A stretch of DNA of 64,000 bases from Hamadaea tsunoensis DSM 44101 (GCF_000428945.1 NZ_AUAX01000036.1:1-64000); one strand, 5' to 3'. Numbered from the stretch's first letter, positions 52,698 to 61,869 are shown. Program-made: numbers and translations. The notes: generated from the letters alone by a model not told the origin.

Positions 52698-53771
52698 ATG
52701 CTGGAAAAGTCCCGAGTCATGGCCGGTTCGGCCGTCATGCTGCTGGGTGCCGCCCTGCTCGCGGGGTGCACCAAGTCCGAGGACGGCGCCTCCCCGTCGA
52801 CCTCCGCGAGCGGCGGTGAGCAGGTCGTCGCCTCCGCCTCGCCGTCGGGCGCCGGCTGCACGCTGACGCAGTACGGTGCCGCGCCGCTGGACCTGAAGAA
52901 CGCGATCGTCGGCTTCTCCCAGTCGGAGAAGGAGGCGAACCCCTTCCGCATCGCCGAGACGCAGTCCATCAAGGACGAGGCCGCCAAGATCGGCGTGAAG
53001 AAGCTGCTGACGACGAACGCGAACTCGCAGCTCACCAAGCAGATCAGCGACATACAGGACATGCTCGCCCAGGGCGCGCAGTTCCTCATCGTCGCCCCGC
53101 TGAACAGCGACGGCCTGGAGCCGGCGCTGCAGGCCGCGGCGGCCAAGCACGTGCCGGTGCTGACCATCGACCGCAAGATCAACGCCACGTCCTGCAAGGA
53201 CTACCTCGCCTTCCTCGGCTCGAACTTCGTCGAGCAGGGCAAGCGGGCCGCCGACGCCATGATCACGGCGACCGGCGGCACCGGCAAGGTGGCGATTCTG
53301 CTGGGTTCATCCGGAAATAACGTTACTACTGACCGGACGAGCGGCTTCGTCGACGAGCTCAAGGCGAAGGCGCCGGGCCTCTCGATCGTGGCCCAGCAGA
53401 CCGGCGAGTTCGCCCGGGACAAGGGTCAGCAGGTCATGGAGCAGCTGATCTCCTCCAACCCGGACATCACCGCGGTGTACGCGGAGAACGACGAGATGGC
53501 GCTCGGTGCCGTCACGGCGCTGACGACCGCCGGCAAGAAGCCCGGCAAGGACGTCAAGATCGTCTCCATCGACGGTACGCGCAACGCGGTGCAGGCGATC
53601 GTGGACGGCACCATCAACGCCGTGATCGAATCCAACCCGCGCTTCGGCCCGCTGGCCTTCCAGACCGCCACCAGCTTCTACGGCGGCACGGGGATCCAGG
53701 AGAACGTGATCATCTCGGACCGCGCGTACGACTCGACGAACGCGAAGGACTCGGTGGCGAGCGCGTACTGA
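52698..53771 (+). CDS. Sugar ABC transporter binding lipoprotein (YtfQ-like)
   Basis: 357 residues, ATG 52698 with SD GAGGAG. Lipobox LLAGC (Cys24), then a Ser-rich linker and a periplasmic-binding-protein type I fold: IVGFSQSEKEANPFRIAETQ, LAQGAQFLIVAPLNSDGLEP, VPVLTIDRKINATSC, ITAVYAENDEMALGAVTALT. The sequence pattern is that of YtfQ (galactofuranose-binding) rather than ribose- or xylose-binding proteins. A patch of rare codons at 53311-53330 carries a second copy of the operator core. First gene of a five-gene set. Confidence 0.92.
   Translation: MLEKSRVMAGSAVMLLGAALLAGCTKSEDGASPSTSASGGEQVVASASPSGAGCTLTQYGAAPLDLKNAIVGFSQSEKEANPFRIAETQSIKDEAAKIGVKKLLTTNANSQLTKQISDIQDMLAQGAQFLIVAPLNSDGLEPALQAAAAKHVPVLTIDRKINATSCKDYLAFLGSNFVEQGKRAADAMITATGGTGKVAILLGSSGNNVTTDRTSGFVDELKAKAPGLSIVAQQTGEFARDKGQQVMEQLISSNPDITAVYAENDEMALGAVTALTTAGKKPGKDVKIVSIDGTRNAVQAIVDGTINAVIESNPRFGPLAFQTATSFYGGTGIQENVIISDRAYDSTNAKDSVASAY
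53316..53327. promoter_or_regulatory. Possible intragenic LacI operator
   Basis: AATAACGTTACT inside the binding-protein gene repeats the TAACGTTA core of the promoter operator 750 bp upstream. The codons here (GGA AAT AAC GTT ACT ACT) are atypically AT-ending for this genome, suggesting selection on the DNA. Confidence 0.5.
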
Positions 53772-53790
53772 CGCCCGGCCACGCTCAGCC

Positions 53791-53830
53791 GGCCGGCGGG
53801 CCCCAACCGACCCTTCCGGGCCCGCCGGCC
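53791..53830 (+). terminator. Intercistronic hairpin after the binding-protein gene
   Basis: 13-bp perfect arms GGCCGGCGGGCCC (53791-53803) and GGGCCCGCCGGCC (53818-53830) in the only sizeable gap of the operon. It likely stabilises the binding-protein mRNA or attenuates the transporter genes. Confidence 0.65.
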
Positions 53831-53866
53831 CCACCGTGGACAGAAGTCCCACCGACAGGAGACTCG

Positions 53867-55396
53867 ATGACAGAGCCCGTGATCGCGGCGCGCGACGTGG
53901 TCAAGAGGTTCCCCGGCGTCCTCGCGCTGGACCGGGTGAGCCTCTCGCTCGCGCCCGGCGAGGTGCACGCGCTGGTCGGCGAGAACGGCGCCGGCAAGTC
54001 CACCCTGATCAAGATCCTCACCGGCGTCTACCAGGCGGACGCGGGCGAGATCGCGTACGCGGGGCAGCCGGTGACCTTCGCCCGGCCGCTGGACGCCCAG
54101 ACCGCCGGGATCAGCACGATCTACCAGGAGGTCAACCTCATCCCGCTGATGAGCGTGGCCCGCAACCTCTTCCTCGGCCGGGAACCGCGTACGCGGATAG
54201 GCCTCATCGACACCGGCCGGATGAACCGCGAGGCGGCCGAGGCGCTCGCCCGGTTCAACATCGACGCCGACGTGACCCGGCCGCTGCGGACGATCGGCCT
54301 GGGCGCGCAGCAGATGGTGGCCCTGAGCCGTGCGGTCGCGACCGACGCGAAGGTGCTCATCATGGACGAGCCGACCTCGTCCCTGGAGCCGCGCGAGGTC
54401 GAGACCCTCTTCCGGGTGGTACGCGAGCTCAGCGCGCGCGGCATCGCCATCCTCTACGTGAGCCACCGCCTCGACGAGCTGTACCAGTTGTGCAGCAACG
54501 TGACCGTGCTGCGCGACGGCCGCGTCGTCCACACCGGACGGATCGCGGACCTCGACCGGCTGACCCTGATCTCGCACATGCTGGGCCGCGACCTCGCCCA
54601 GGTACGCCGAGAGGGCGTCACCGGCTTCACCGGCCACGGCGACGCGGCCGCGACGGAGCCGGTCCTCGTGGCCGACGGCCTGACCAAGCGCCACGTCCTG
54701 CACGGCATCTCGTTCGACGTGAAGCCGGGCGAGGTCGTCGGCCTCGGCGGGCTGCTCGGCGCCGGCCGGTCGGAGACGGCCAAGGCGGTCGTCGGCGCGC
54801 TGCCGGTGGACTCCGGCGCCGTGACGATCGCGGGGAAGCGGTTGCGCCGCAACTCCCCGAAGAAGGCGATCCGGGCCGGTGTCGCGATGCTGCCGGAGGA
54901 CCGCAAGGCCGAGGGCATCATTCCCGGCCTGTCCGTCCGCGAGAACATCGTCCTCGCCGCGCTGCCCCGGCTGACGACGGCCGGCGTGGTGAGCCGGGCC
55001 AGGCAGGACCGGATCGTCGAGACCTTCATGAAGCGCTTGCGTATCAAGGCTTCCAGCCCCGAGCAGCGCGTCTCCGAGCTGTCCGGCGGCAACCAGCAGA
55101 AGGTGCTGCTGGCCCGCTGGCTGTGCCTGCACCCGAAACTGCTGCTGCTCGACGAGCCGACCCGCGGCATCGACGTCGGCGCCAAGGCCGAGGTGCAGGC
55201 GCTCGTCGACGAACTGGCCGGTGAGGGCCTGGCCGTCGTGCTGATCTCCTCCGACCTGGAGGAGCTTGTCGAGGGGGCGGACCGCGTGGTCGTCTTGCGG
55301 GCGGGCGCTGTCGTCGGCGAACTGGCCGGCGACGACGTCTCGGAACACGCGATCATGGCGACCCTGGCCGCCCACGAAGGAGAGCCCGATGAGTGA
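53867..55396 (+). CDS. Sugar ABC transporter ATP-binding protein (YtfR-like)
   Basis: 509 residues, two fused ABC domains. The first is complete: Walker A GENGAGKS (38-45), LGAQQMVALSRAVATDAKVL as signature region, LIMDEPTSSLEP as Walker B. The second has the degenerate Walker A typical of the class (GGLLGAGRSETAKAV) with LSGGNQQKVLLARWLCLHPK and LLLDEPTRGIDVGAKAEV. Class of RbsA/XylG/YtfR importers. SD GACAGGAG before ATG 53867; overlaps the next permease gene by 8 nt. Confidence 0.94.
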   Translation: MTEPVIAARDVVKRFPGVLALDRVSLSLAPGEVHALVGENGAGKSTLIKILTGVYQADAGEIAYAGQPVTFARPLDAQTAGISTIYQEVNLIPLMSVARNLFLGREPRTRIGLIDTGRMNREAAEALARFNIDADVTRPLRTIGLGAQQMVALSRAVATDAKVLIMDEPTSSLEPREVETLFRVVRELSARGIAILYVSHRLDELYQLCSNVTVLRDGRVVHTGRIADLDRLTLISHMLGRDLAQVRREGVTGFTGHGDAAATEPVLVADGLTKRHVLHGISFDVKPGEVVGLGGLLGAGRSETAKAVVGALPVDSGAVTIAGKRLRRNSPKKAIRAGVAMLPEDRKAEGIIPGLSVRENIVLAALPRLTTAGVVSRARQDRIVETFMKRLRIKASSPEQRVSELSGGNQQKVLLARWLCLHPKLLLLDEPTRGIDVGAKAEVQALVDELAGEGLAVVLISSDLEELVEGADRVVVLRAGAVVGELAGDDVSEHAIMATLAAHEGEPDE

Positions 55397-56351
55397 GCTC
55401 GCGGCCCGGCCCGGCTGGGACAGGCGGCAACTCGCGCGATACGTCCAGAACTACGGCGTGTACGCCGCGGTCGTCGTGCTGCTCGCGTACAACGCCTTGT
55501 TCACGCGTAACTTCGTCGACATGGGCAACATGCGTACGCAGCTTGTCCAGGTTGCCCCGGTCATCATCGTCGCTCTGGGGATGGCGCTGGTCATCGGCAC
55601 CGAGGGCGTCGACCTGTCGGTGGGCTCGGTCATGGCGCTCGCCGCGGCCGTCATCCCGCTCTATCTCGGCTTCGGACTCTGGCCGGCGATCATCATGTCG
55701 CTGCTCATCGGGCTCGCCGCCGGGCTGGTCAACGGAACACTCGTCGCCGTGGTGGGCCTGCAGCCCATCGTCGCGACGCTGGCGCTGCTGGTGGCCGGGC
55801 GCGGCATCGCCCTGGTCATCGCGGGCGGCCAGCTGAAGCAGGTGCACAACGCCGACCTGATCGCGCTGGGCACGAACGACGTCGCCGGGCTGCCCGTCGT
55901 GGTCTGGATCGCCGCCGTCCTGGCCCTGCTGACCGGCCTGCTCGTCCGGCGGACGACCTACGGGCGGCAACTGGTCGCGATCGGCGGCAACCGCGCGGCG
56001 GCCGGACTCGCCGGCCTGCCCGTACGCCGGGTGCTCATCGTGACCTACGTGCTGTGCGGGGTGCTGGCCGGGCTGGCCGGCGTCCTCGCGACGGCGCGGC
56101 TGCGGGCCAGCGACCCGTCGGCGATCGGCAACCTGATGGAGCTGTCGGCCATCACCGCGGTCGTCGTCGGCGGCACCCCCCTGTCCGGCGGCAAGGTACG
56201 CGTCCTCGGCACGGTCGCCGGCGCGCTCGTCATGCAGCTTGTCCGGGCCACCCTGATCAAGCACGACCTGCCCGACTCGACGGCCCAGATGGTGCAGGCG
56301 GTCATCATCCTGGTCGCCGTCTACGTCGCGCGCGAACGGAGGACCCGATGA
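55389..56351 (+). CDS. Sugar ABC transporter permease (YtfT-like)
   Basis: 320 residues from ATG 55389. BPD_transp_2 family: about nine hydrophobic segments, ALGMALVIGTEGVDLSVGSV near residue 65-84 and TAVVVGGTPLSGGKVRVLGT near the C-terminal end. Starts inside the ATPase 3' end and overlaps the second permease gene (ATGA). With YjfF-like protein it forms a heterodimeric pore. Confidence 0.93.
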   Translation: MSELAARPGWDRRQLARYVQNYGVYAAVVVLLAYNALFTRNFVDMGNMRTQLVQVAPVIIVALGMALVIGTEGVDLSVGSVMALAAAVIPLYLGFGLWPAIIMSLLIGLAAGLVNGTLVAVVGLQPIVATLALLVAGRGIALVIAGGQLKQVHNADLIALGTNDVAGLPVVVWIAAVLALLTGLLVRRTTYGRQLVAIGGNRAAAGLAGLPVRRVLIVTYVLCGVLAGLAGVLATARLRASDPSAIGNLMELSAITAVVVGGTPLSGGKVRVLGTVAGALVMQLVRATLIKHDLPDSTAQMVQAVIILVAVYVARERRTR

Positions 56352-57358
56352 GCGAACTGACCGTTCCGGGCGCGGCTCCCGGCGTACCGGTGAAAAGAGA
56401 ACTGAACAGCGAGCGGTTCGCGGGCCTCGCGCAGCGGCACGGCGCGCTCGCGGTGCTGGCGGTGGTGGTGATCGCGGCCTCGCTGATCTGGCCGACGTTC
56501 TCGAACGGCGACAATCTCGCGGGCATCGCGGTGCACTCGTTCTACCCGGTCATCATCGCGCTGGGCATGACGTTCGTGATCGTGAGCGGCGGCATCGACC
56601 TGTCGGTGGGCTCGGTCTTCGCGCTCGGCGGCGTGCTCGCCGCCTACGCCAGCCAGTGGGGACCGGTGGCCGCGATCGGACTGCCGCTCGCCGTCTGCGC
56701 GGTGTTCGGGCTGGTCCAGGGCACGATCATCGCGAAGACCGGCATGGCGCCGTTCATCGTCACGCTCGCCGGCCTGCTCGGCGCCCGCGGCCTGCTGCTC
56801 GCCGTCACCACCGAGGGCTCGAAGACCTACCTCTTCCCGGCCGGCGACGGCTTCGTGCGGCTCGCGCAGGGCAAGCTCTTCGGAATCTCCTACCCGGTGT
56901 ACGCGGCGGTGCTGCTCGCGGTGCTCGCGGCGGTCCTGCTCCAGCGCACCAAGTACGGCCAGGCGCTCTTCGCGGTGGGCGGCAACGAGGACGCCGCCGC
57001 CCTGATGGGCCTGCCGGTCGCGCGCATCAAGATCCTCACGTATACGCTCTGCGGCCTGCTCGCGGGCCTCGCCGGCGTGCTCAACGCGGCCTGGACGGGC
57101 AGCGGTGTGACCATCATCGGGGTGGGGGACGAGCTGAACGCGATCGCGGCGGTCGTCATCGGCGGCACGCTGCTCGTCGGCGGGGCCGGGGGGATCAGCG
57201 GCACGGTCTGCGGCGTTCTCCTGCTCGGTGTCATCCAGAACGTGATCAACCAGATCGGCTCGCTGACCTCGTCGGTGCAGTCGGTCGTCAGCGGCGCGTT
57301 CCTCGTCGTCGTGGTGGTCGCGCAGACGTATCTCAGCAAGGCTCGGCGGTTGCGATGA
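56348..57358 (+). CDS. Sugar ABC transporter permease (YjfF-like)
   Basis: 336 residues from ATG 56348, coupled to the preceding permease by ATGA. Same family: ALGMTFVIVSGGIDLSVGSV, then KTGMAPFIVTLAGLLGARGL and AAVVIGGTLLVGGAGGISGT. Two different permeases plus one double ATPase and a YtfQ-like protein is the exact subunit set of the YtfQRT-YjfF galactofuranose importer, unlike RbsABC or XylFGH, which have one permease. Confidence 0.93.
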   Translation: MSELTVPGAAPGVPVKRELNSERFAGLAQRHGALAVLAVVVIAASLIWPTFSNGDNLAGIAVHSFYPVIIALGMTFVIVSGGIDLSVGSVFALGGVLAAYASQWGPVAAIGLPLAVCAVFGLVQGTIIAKTGMAPFIVTLAGLLGARGLLLAVTTEGSKTYLFPAGDGFVRLAQGKLFGISYPVYAAVLLAVLAAVLLQRTKYGQALFAVGGNEDAAALMGLPVARIKILTYTLCGLLAGLAGVLNAAWTGSGVTIIGVGDELNAIAAVVIGGTLLVGGAGGISGTVCGVLLLGVIQNVINQIGSLTSSVQSVVSGAFLVVVVVAQTYLSKARRLR

Positions 57359-57377
57359 AGATGGGGGTTACCGTTCG

Positions 57378-58394
57378 GTGGGCGTGAGTCTGAAGGACAT
57401 CGCCAAGCACGCCGGAGTGTCGCTGGCCACGGTGTCCAATGTGGTCAACGGCTACCGCCCGGTCGGCGAGGCCACGCGGGAACGCGTACAGCAGGCGATC
57501 GACGAGCTGGGGTACACGCCCAACCTCAGCGCGCGGCACCTGCGCCGGGGGCGTACCGGGGTGATCGCCCTGGCCATCCCGGAGCTGAACAACCCCTACT
57601 TCGCGGAGCTGGCGGGGTTCGCCATCCGCGAGGCGCGCAACCTCGGCTACACCCTGCTCATCGACTACACCGACGGCGACCGGGACACCGAGCTGACCCT
57701 CGCCGAGGGGTTCCGCGAGCAGATCATCGACGGCATCATCCTCAGCCCGGTGCAGATCACCCGCGGCGACATCCTCGGCCGCAGCAGCGACCTGCCGCTG
57801 GTGCTCATCGGCGAGAGCGTCTTCGACGTGCCGCACGACCACATCGCGATCGACAACCTCGCCGCGAGCCACGCCGCCGTGCAGCACCTCGTGTCGCTCG
57901 ACCGGCGCCGGATCGCGTTCGTCGGCGCGCACGAGGACGTCAACCGGCAGCCGGCCCACCTGCGCCTGTCGGGGTACCGGGAAGCGCTGGCCACGGCCGG
58001 CCTGCCCGTCGACCCGTCGCTCGTCGCCACCGCCACCCAGTTCGGCCGGGCCGACGGTCTCACCGCCATGCGTACGCTGCTGGCGCTGCCCGAACCGCCG
58101 GACGCGGTGTTCGCGTACAACGACCTCATCGCGATCGGGGCGATGCGCGCGATCACCGAGGCGGGCCTGCGCATCCCGGAGGACGTGGCCGTGATCGGCT
58201 TCGACGACGTCGAGGAGGGCCGGTTCAGCAACCCGACGCTCACCACGATCGCCCCGGACAAGGAGCACATCGGCCGCCTCGCCGTACGCTCGCTGGTCGA
58301 CCGGGTCGAAGGCAAGGCGGTGGACGCCCCGCGGGACGTGGCTTCGCCGTTCCGGCTCGTGACACGGGAAAGCACGCTGGGCCGCCGCCGATGA
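57378..58394 (+). CDS. LacI-family transcriptional regulator
   Basis: 338 residues from GTG 57378 (GTG 57384 is the next candidate). N-terminal LacI HTH with hinge: [37 protein letters not shown]; then a periplasmic-binding-protein-like effector domain ([35 protein letters not shown]). It stands 19 nt after the transporter genes and is the natural regulator of the sites at 52559 and, possibly, 53316. The effector is probably the imported sugar. Confidence 0.93.
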   Translation: MGVSLKDIAKHAGVSLATVSNVVNGYRPVGEATRERVQQAIDELGYTPNLSARHLRRGRTGVIALAIPELNNPYFAELAGFAIREARNLGYTLLIDYTDGDRDTELTLAEGFREQIIDGIILSPVQITRGDILGRSSDLPLVLIGESVFDVPHDHIAIDNLAASHAAVQHLVSLDRRRIAFVGAHEDVNRQPAHLRLSGYREALATAGLPVDPSLVATATQFGRADGLTAMRTLLALPEPPDAVFAYNDLIAIGAMRAITEAGLRIPEDVAVIGFDDVEEGRFSNPTLTTIAPDKEHIGRLAVRSLVDRVEGKAVDAPRDVASPFRLVTRESTLGRRR

Positions 58395-58410
58395 TCGGGC
58401 AGGTACCGAC

Positions 58411-59040
58411 TCACATCTGTGTACCGGTGAGATCCGCGGTGAAGGCGACGAATCCGTCGACGGCATCGGCTAGTCCGATGGCCATCATTGTCACTAACTG
58501 ATCGGCAACGGCGAACTGGAAACAGATTACGAGACCGCCGAAGACAAGCGCGGCTGCCTTCAACCAGAAGATCGCAGGGGCTGAGCGGCGTCGGCTGCTC
58601 AGCGCCTGCATCCACGGCCGCACCCAACCGGGAAAGTCACCCGGTCGTCGACTCATGGCGAGGGCCAAGAGCAAGAGCGCGATGAGCGTGCCAAGACTGG
58701 TCCGTAGATCGAGGACCGTCCCGCCGATGGCTTGGAACATCTTCGCGGCCTCTGACGGGCGGTAGGCGATGAAGAAGACGGAGAAACTGATGCCGAAGCA
58801 CATCAGGAGGATTCTGCGAGGCGAGGGAGCTGAAGCTTGCCAAGCTGACGGCGGCATCGGCGAACGTGGGACCGTGGCGGCCGGTTGATCGGTCACCCCG
58901 CTCGGGAGCGACGGGGATGACCGCGAGAGGTGCCGTGTCCGGATCGTCTCCCACCCCTTGGGGAGAAAGAACATGGCTATCTGCGCGATAGCGGCCAACC
59001 CGGCCAGCACGGCGGCGAGTACGCCAAAGATGTGCTTCAC
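58411..59040 (-). CDS. Four-helix membrane protein of lower GC, function unknown
   Basis: 209 residues from GTG 59040, -10 TAGCAT 6 nt upstream. Four hydrophobic segments (about 5-28, 75-95, 105-130, 165-190) with a Ser/Pro-rich loop between the first and second. GC content and codon use are visibly lower than the neighbours (many AAG, GAT, ATT, ACT codons), which suggests recent acquisition. No family recognised. Ends 16 bp from the convergent LacI gene. Confidence 0.7.
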   Translation of the reverse strand: MKHIFGVLAAVLAGLAAIAQIAMFFLPKGWETIRTRHLSRSSPSLPSGVTDQPAATVPRSPMPPSAWQASAPSPRRILLMCFGISFSVFFIAYRPSEAAKMFQAIGGTVLDLRTSLGTLIALLLLALAMSRRPGDFPGWVRPWMQALSSRRRSAPAIFWLKAAALVFGGLVICFQFAVADQLVTMMAIGLADAVDGFVAFTADLTGTQM

Positions 59041-59046
59041 GCAACG

Positions 59047-59052
59047 ATGCTA
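59047..59052 (-). promoter_or_regulatory. -10 element of the 209-aa membrane protein gene
   Basis: TAGCAT on the minus strand, 6 nt before GTG 59040. Confidence 0.45.
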
Positions 59053-59136
59053 AGAAGTTGCGGATCGGTTCCACATTGAACGACCGGTGGACACGGCGAC
59101 TCGATCAGCGGCCGGCTGGCGCCTAACGTCTCCGAC

Positions 59137-60324
59137 TCACTCTGGTGCGGGGACGATCTCGGCGGTGCGGACGTGGCCGAACTTCGGGGTCACTTCGAGC
59201 CGTAGCCACATGTCCTTGCGCAGCCTGTCGTGCAGTTGCTGGTCGACGTTGTAGAGGATGGCCTTCGGGCCGCCCTCGTCGACGGCCACGCGATAACTCG
59301 CCGAGTCGTCGGACTCGCTGGACTCGATGCGCACCACCGGCCCGGCGAGGACGCGTACGGGGTGGGTCAGGTCGTAGAGCCCCTGGTAGACGATCCTGGT
59401 GACGAAGCCGCCGACCACGAGCCAGATCGCCCACCCCGCCAGCGTCGCCGGGTACGCCCACAGCGCATGCGCCTGCCCGTCGAGCAGATCCGCGCTGATG
59501 AGGCCGAGGGTCAGGAGCCACCCTCCGAAGAAGACGATCGCGCCCGGCAGCGACCAGAGTGCGACGCCCGGACTCGAACCGAACATGATCCCGCGCCCCT
59601 CGGACACCTCGACCCGATGCCAGGTGCCGCCCCGGTTCGACCAGGCCGGCGTCCTGCTCCCGGCCGACTCCGTGAACGGGGCGGGGGCAAGACCCGGCAC
59701 GGCGACCCCGGCCGCGACCGCGTACGCGAGCCGCCGGTCACCGGGAACGATCCGCGCCTGGGCGGGCCTTTCCAGTCGCCGGGCCGTCGCGGCCACCTCT
59801 ACTCCCCGGCCCCGGGGGACGAGCCGCTTCATCCGCGTCAACGGCTGCGCGGTCCCGAGCGTCACCAGGATCAACAGCGAGATCACGCCGGGATGGCCGA
59901 TCCGCCACAGGTAGAGGAACACGGCCGCCCAGAAGCCGAGGAACAGTAGCCAGACGAGCGCCCTGACGCCGCCGGTGATCCGGGGCGCGACGAGCCCGCG
60001 CTGCCGACCCTCGGCGTGGACGAGCTCGACCAGCCGCTCACGCCACGCCTTCGCCTGCCGGTCCGACCCGAGATCGATCCCGTCGATCGGAGCGGGCCCG
60101 GAGCCGGCCCGGTCGCGGGCGGTCACGGTGTCGAAGACATGCCGCTCGACCGGGCTGAGATCGGCCGGATGCGCCGCCGGCGGGCTGACGGTCCCCACGC
60201 GTTCGTCCACAATGATCTTCCCGCGGGCGGCGAGATCGAGCATCGTCGCGTACGCCGCCGCGACCACCAGACGTCGCGGCGGCTGCGTCAACAGCGCCAC
60301 GACGGCGGGACTCTCATCGATCAC
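59137..60324 (-). CDS. DUF2207-like membrane protein
   Basis: 395 residues from GTG 60324, chosen because TACTCT lies 6 nt before it (an upstream frame to 60369 adds 15 atypical residues). The N-terminus VIDESPAVVALLTQPPRRLV, AAAYATMLDLAARGKIIVDE is a winged-helix-like module seen in DUF2207 proteins (protein turnover at low-complexity ends). Two hydrophobic pairs (about 120-150 and 260-315) follow, then a beta-rich C-terminus. Function unknown; likely inner membrane. Confidence 0.75.
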   Translation of the reverse strand: MIDESPAVVALLTQPPRRLVVAAAYATMLDLAARGKIIVDERVGTVSPPAAHPADLSPVERHVFDTVTARDRAGSGPAPIDGIDLGSDRQAKAWRERLVELVHAEGRQRGLVAPRITGGVRALVWLLFLGFWAAVFLYLWRIGHPGVISLLILVTLGTAQPLTRMKRLVPRGRGVEVAATARRLERPAQARIVPGDRRLAYAVAAGVAVPGLAPAPFTESAGSRTPAWSNRGGTWHRVEVSEGRGIMFGSSPGVALWSLPGAIVFFGGWLLTLGLISADLLDGQAHALWAYPATLAGWAIWLVVGGFVTRIVYQGLYDLTHPVRVLAGPVVRIESSESDDSASYRVAVDEGGPKAILYNVDQQLHDRLRKDMWLRLEVTPKFGHVRTAEIVPAPE

Positions 60325-60330
60325 GATCGC

Positions 60331-60336
60331 AGAGTA
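60331..60336 (-). promoter_or_regulatory. -10 element of the DUF2207-like gene
   Basis: TACTCT on the minus strand, 6 nt before GTG 60324. Confidence 0.5.
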
Positions 60337-60649
60337 GCTGTGCGCTTCCACCCGGAAAATCAAGATCAAATTTATGGCCCTCCGTCTGCATGTGTGGGTA
60401 TGTCCCTTCGGTGATCGTGTGGGTCAGGATCGCGGCGAGCGATGCCGGCCTGGTCGTTGGCCGGGTCCTGATGCGGGGGGAGCGATCCATCGCGTCGGAT
60501 CATCGCAGGTGGCCTGGACCGGGCCTGGGCTTTGTCGCGGCTGTCCGGTATGGAGGCTGTCCGACGCGTCCGGGGTGGCTCTCTCATGGGTCGGGGCGTC
60601 GCTGGGCCTCGATCCAGTACCCGGATGCTGTAGTAGTGGATCTCTGTGG

Positions 60650-60715
60650 CGTGATCAAGTTCCCTGGAGCTGCGGATTCGGCCTGTTTTCTGCAGGATTT
60701 GGGAACTTGATCATG
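60650..60715. repeat. 66-bp palindromic element, copy F
   Basis: Arms CGTGATCAAGTTCCCTGG and GGGAACTTGATCATG; 66 bp as copy C. Confidence 0.88.
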
Positions 60716-60749
60716 CCTTCACGTCTGATGGGGCGATCACTGTCCCGAG

Positions 60750-60895
60750 TGATCATTTACCGCCATTACGGCGGGACGCGGCAGATAGCCTTGATCAAGT
60801 ACCGTCTATTCGGCAAAGGAGGGCCCGCCCGCCGTAATGACGGTATTTGATCAAGGAAATCGGCGTCGCGATGCCGTTATAGCGGTACTTGATCA
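60750..60895. repeat. 146-bp class II element, copy F
   Basis: Outer arms TGATCATTTACCGCCATTAC and TATAGCGGTACTTGATCA; inner CCTTGATCAAGTACCGTC (60789) to GACGGTATTTGATCAAGG (60856). Same order as in island C: 66-bp element first, then this one. Confidence 0.9.
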
Positions 60896-60974
60896 AGGTG
60901 ATCGTGTCGCGGGTGGGGACGAAGTTGTCGGCCCCGACGGATCACCCACACAGGCAACCGGAGAGCCAAATTTA

Positions 60975-61075
60975 TGTCCCGGGTTCGTCGATCTCACCTC
61001 CGCTCCTCGCGCGGGAGACCGTTCTGGCCCTGGGGGCCTCCACTGTCAGGTGAGTGGGGCGAAGCATCCTTCACC
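60975..61075 (+). repeat. CCCGGGTTCGTCGATCTC block, copy 3
   Basis: From TGTCCCGGGTTCGTCGATC through GCGGGAGACCG to GAGTGGGGCGAAGCATCC; same orientation as the copy at 29486. Confidence 0.78.
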
Positions 61076-61167
61076 GCGCTTCGCTCACCGCTTCATCCCT
61101 TACCCCGGCCTTTGTCGCGACTGTCCGATATGGGTGTCCGGCGGTAGGCGGTGGTGGCCGGTGGGGT

Positions 61168-61314
61168 TGATCGTTTACGGGTGGGGTGTGAAAACGGGCG
61201 TCGATTGCATGATCGATTACGGTTCTGGTGCGCTGTGACCGGCCCTGGGTACACCTGGACCGTAATTGATCATGTAGGCCAGGGCCGAAAGTGCACCTCG
61301 GCCGTAAACGATCA
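61168..61314. repeat. 146-bp class I element, copy F
   Basis: Outer arms TGATCGTTTACGGGTGGGGT and CCTCGGCCGTAAACGATCA; inner TTGCATGATCGATTACGG and CCGTAATTGATCATG. 147 bp. Confidence 0.88.
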
Positions 61315-61395
61315 AGAAATCGGTGATCGTGGTTCACCTGGCGGAAGATCGATTCCGCATCACGGGCTATAGCCGATGACGGGCCGGCATTGGGG

Positions 61396-61497
61396 TGATC
61401 CACAGCGGCCGGGATGTAATACGCGGCCCTCGCTCAAGATCCAAAGCGGGCCAGACGCGGCATGCCGGCATCGGCTACATCCCAGCCGCAATGGATC
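61396..61497. repeat. GATCCACAGC-class element, copy F
   Basis: TGATCCACAGCGGCCGGGAT pairs with CTACATCCCAGCCGCAATGG/ATC. Confidence 0.8.
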
Positions 61498-61657
61498 GAG
61501 AGAGCAGGCCTAAAACTACATTCCAGCCGCAAACGATCACCGGCCGTCCGGCCCGCCCACCCCTCCATATCGGACGGTCGCGACAAAGGCCAAGCGAGCC
61601 GACCCGAAACGGCGACCTCGACCGCCAAGAGGCGTGGCGGCGCTCTCCGAGGCCTTC

Positions 61658-61869
61658 GACGGTTTTGCGCGAATGTCCAGCCTTGGCTGCATGTGTGGGC
61701 GATCCGTCGCGCTGGCGATCGCTTCACTCGGCCGTGATCGTGTCGCGCGTACATGTCGAAGGTGATCGCCAGGCCGTGATCGTGTCGCGCATATATGTTG
61801 CTGTGAGCGCATTTCGACATATACGAGTTACATGATCAAGGCCGACGCGCGACATTTGCGCAAGATCGC
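61658..61869. repeat. 68-bp palindrome interrupted by a 114-bp element
   Basis: A left arm TTTTGCGCGAATGTCC (61663-61678) and a right arm GACATTTGCGCAAGATCG (61851-61868) are those of the 68-bp palindrome, but 170 bp containing the 114-bp element separate them. One element appears inserted into the other. Confidence 0.75.
61730..61843. repeat. 114-bp palindromic element, copy F
   Basis: GGCCGTGATCG to TGATCAAGGCC, interior CGCGCATATATG and CGACATATACG as in copy C; exactly 114 bp. Confidence 0.88.
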
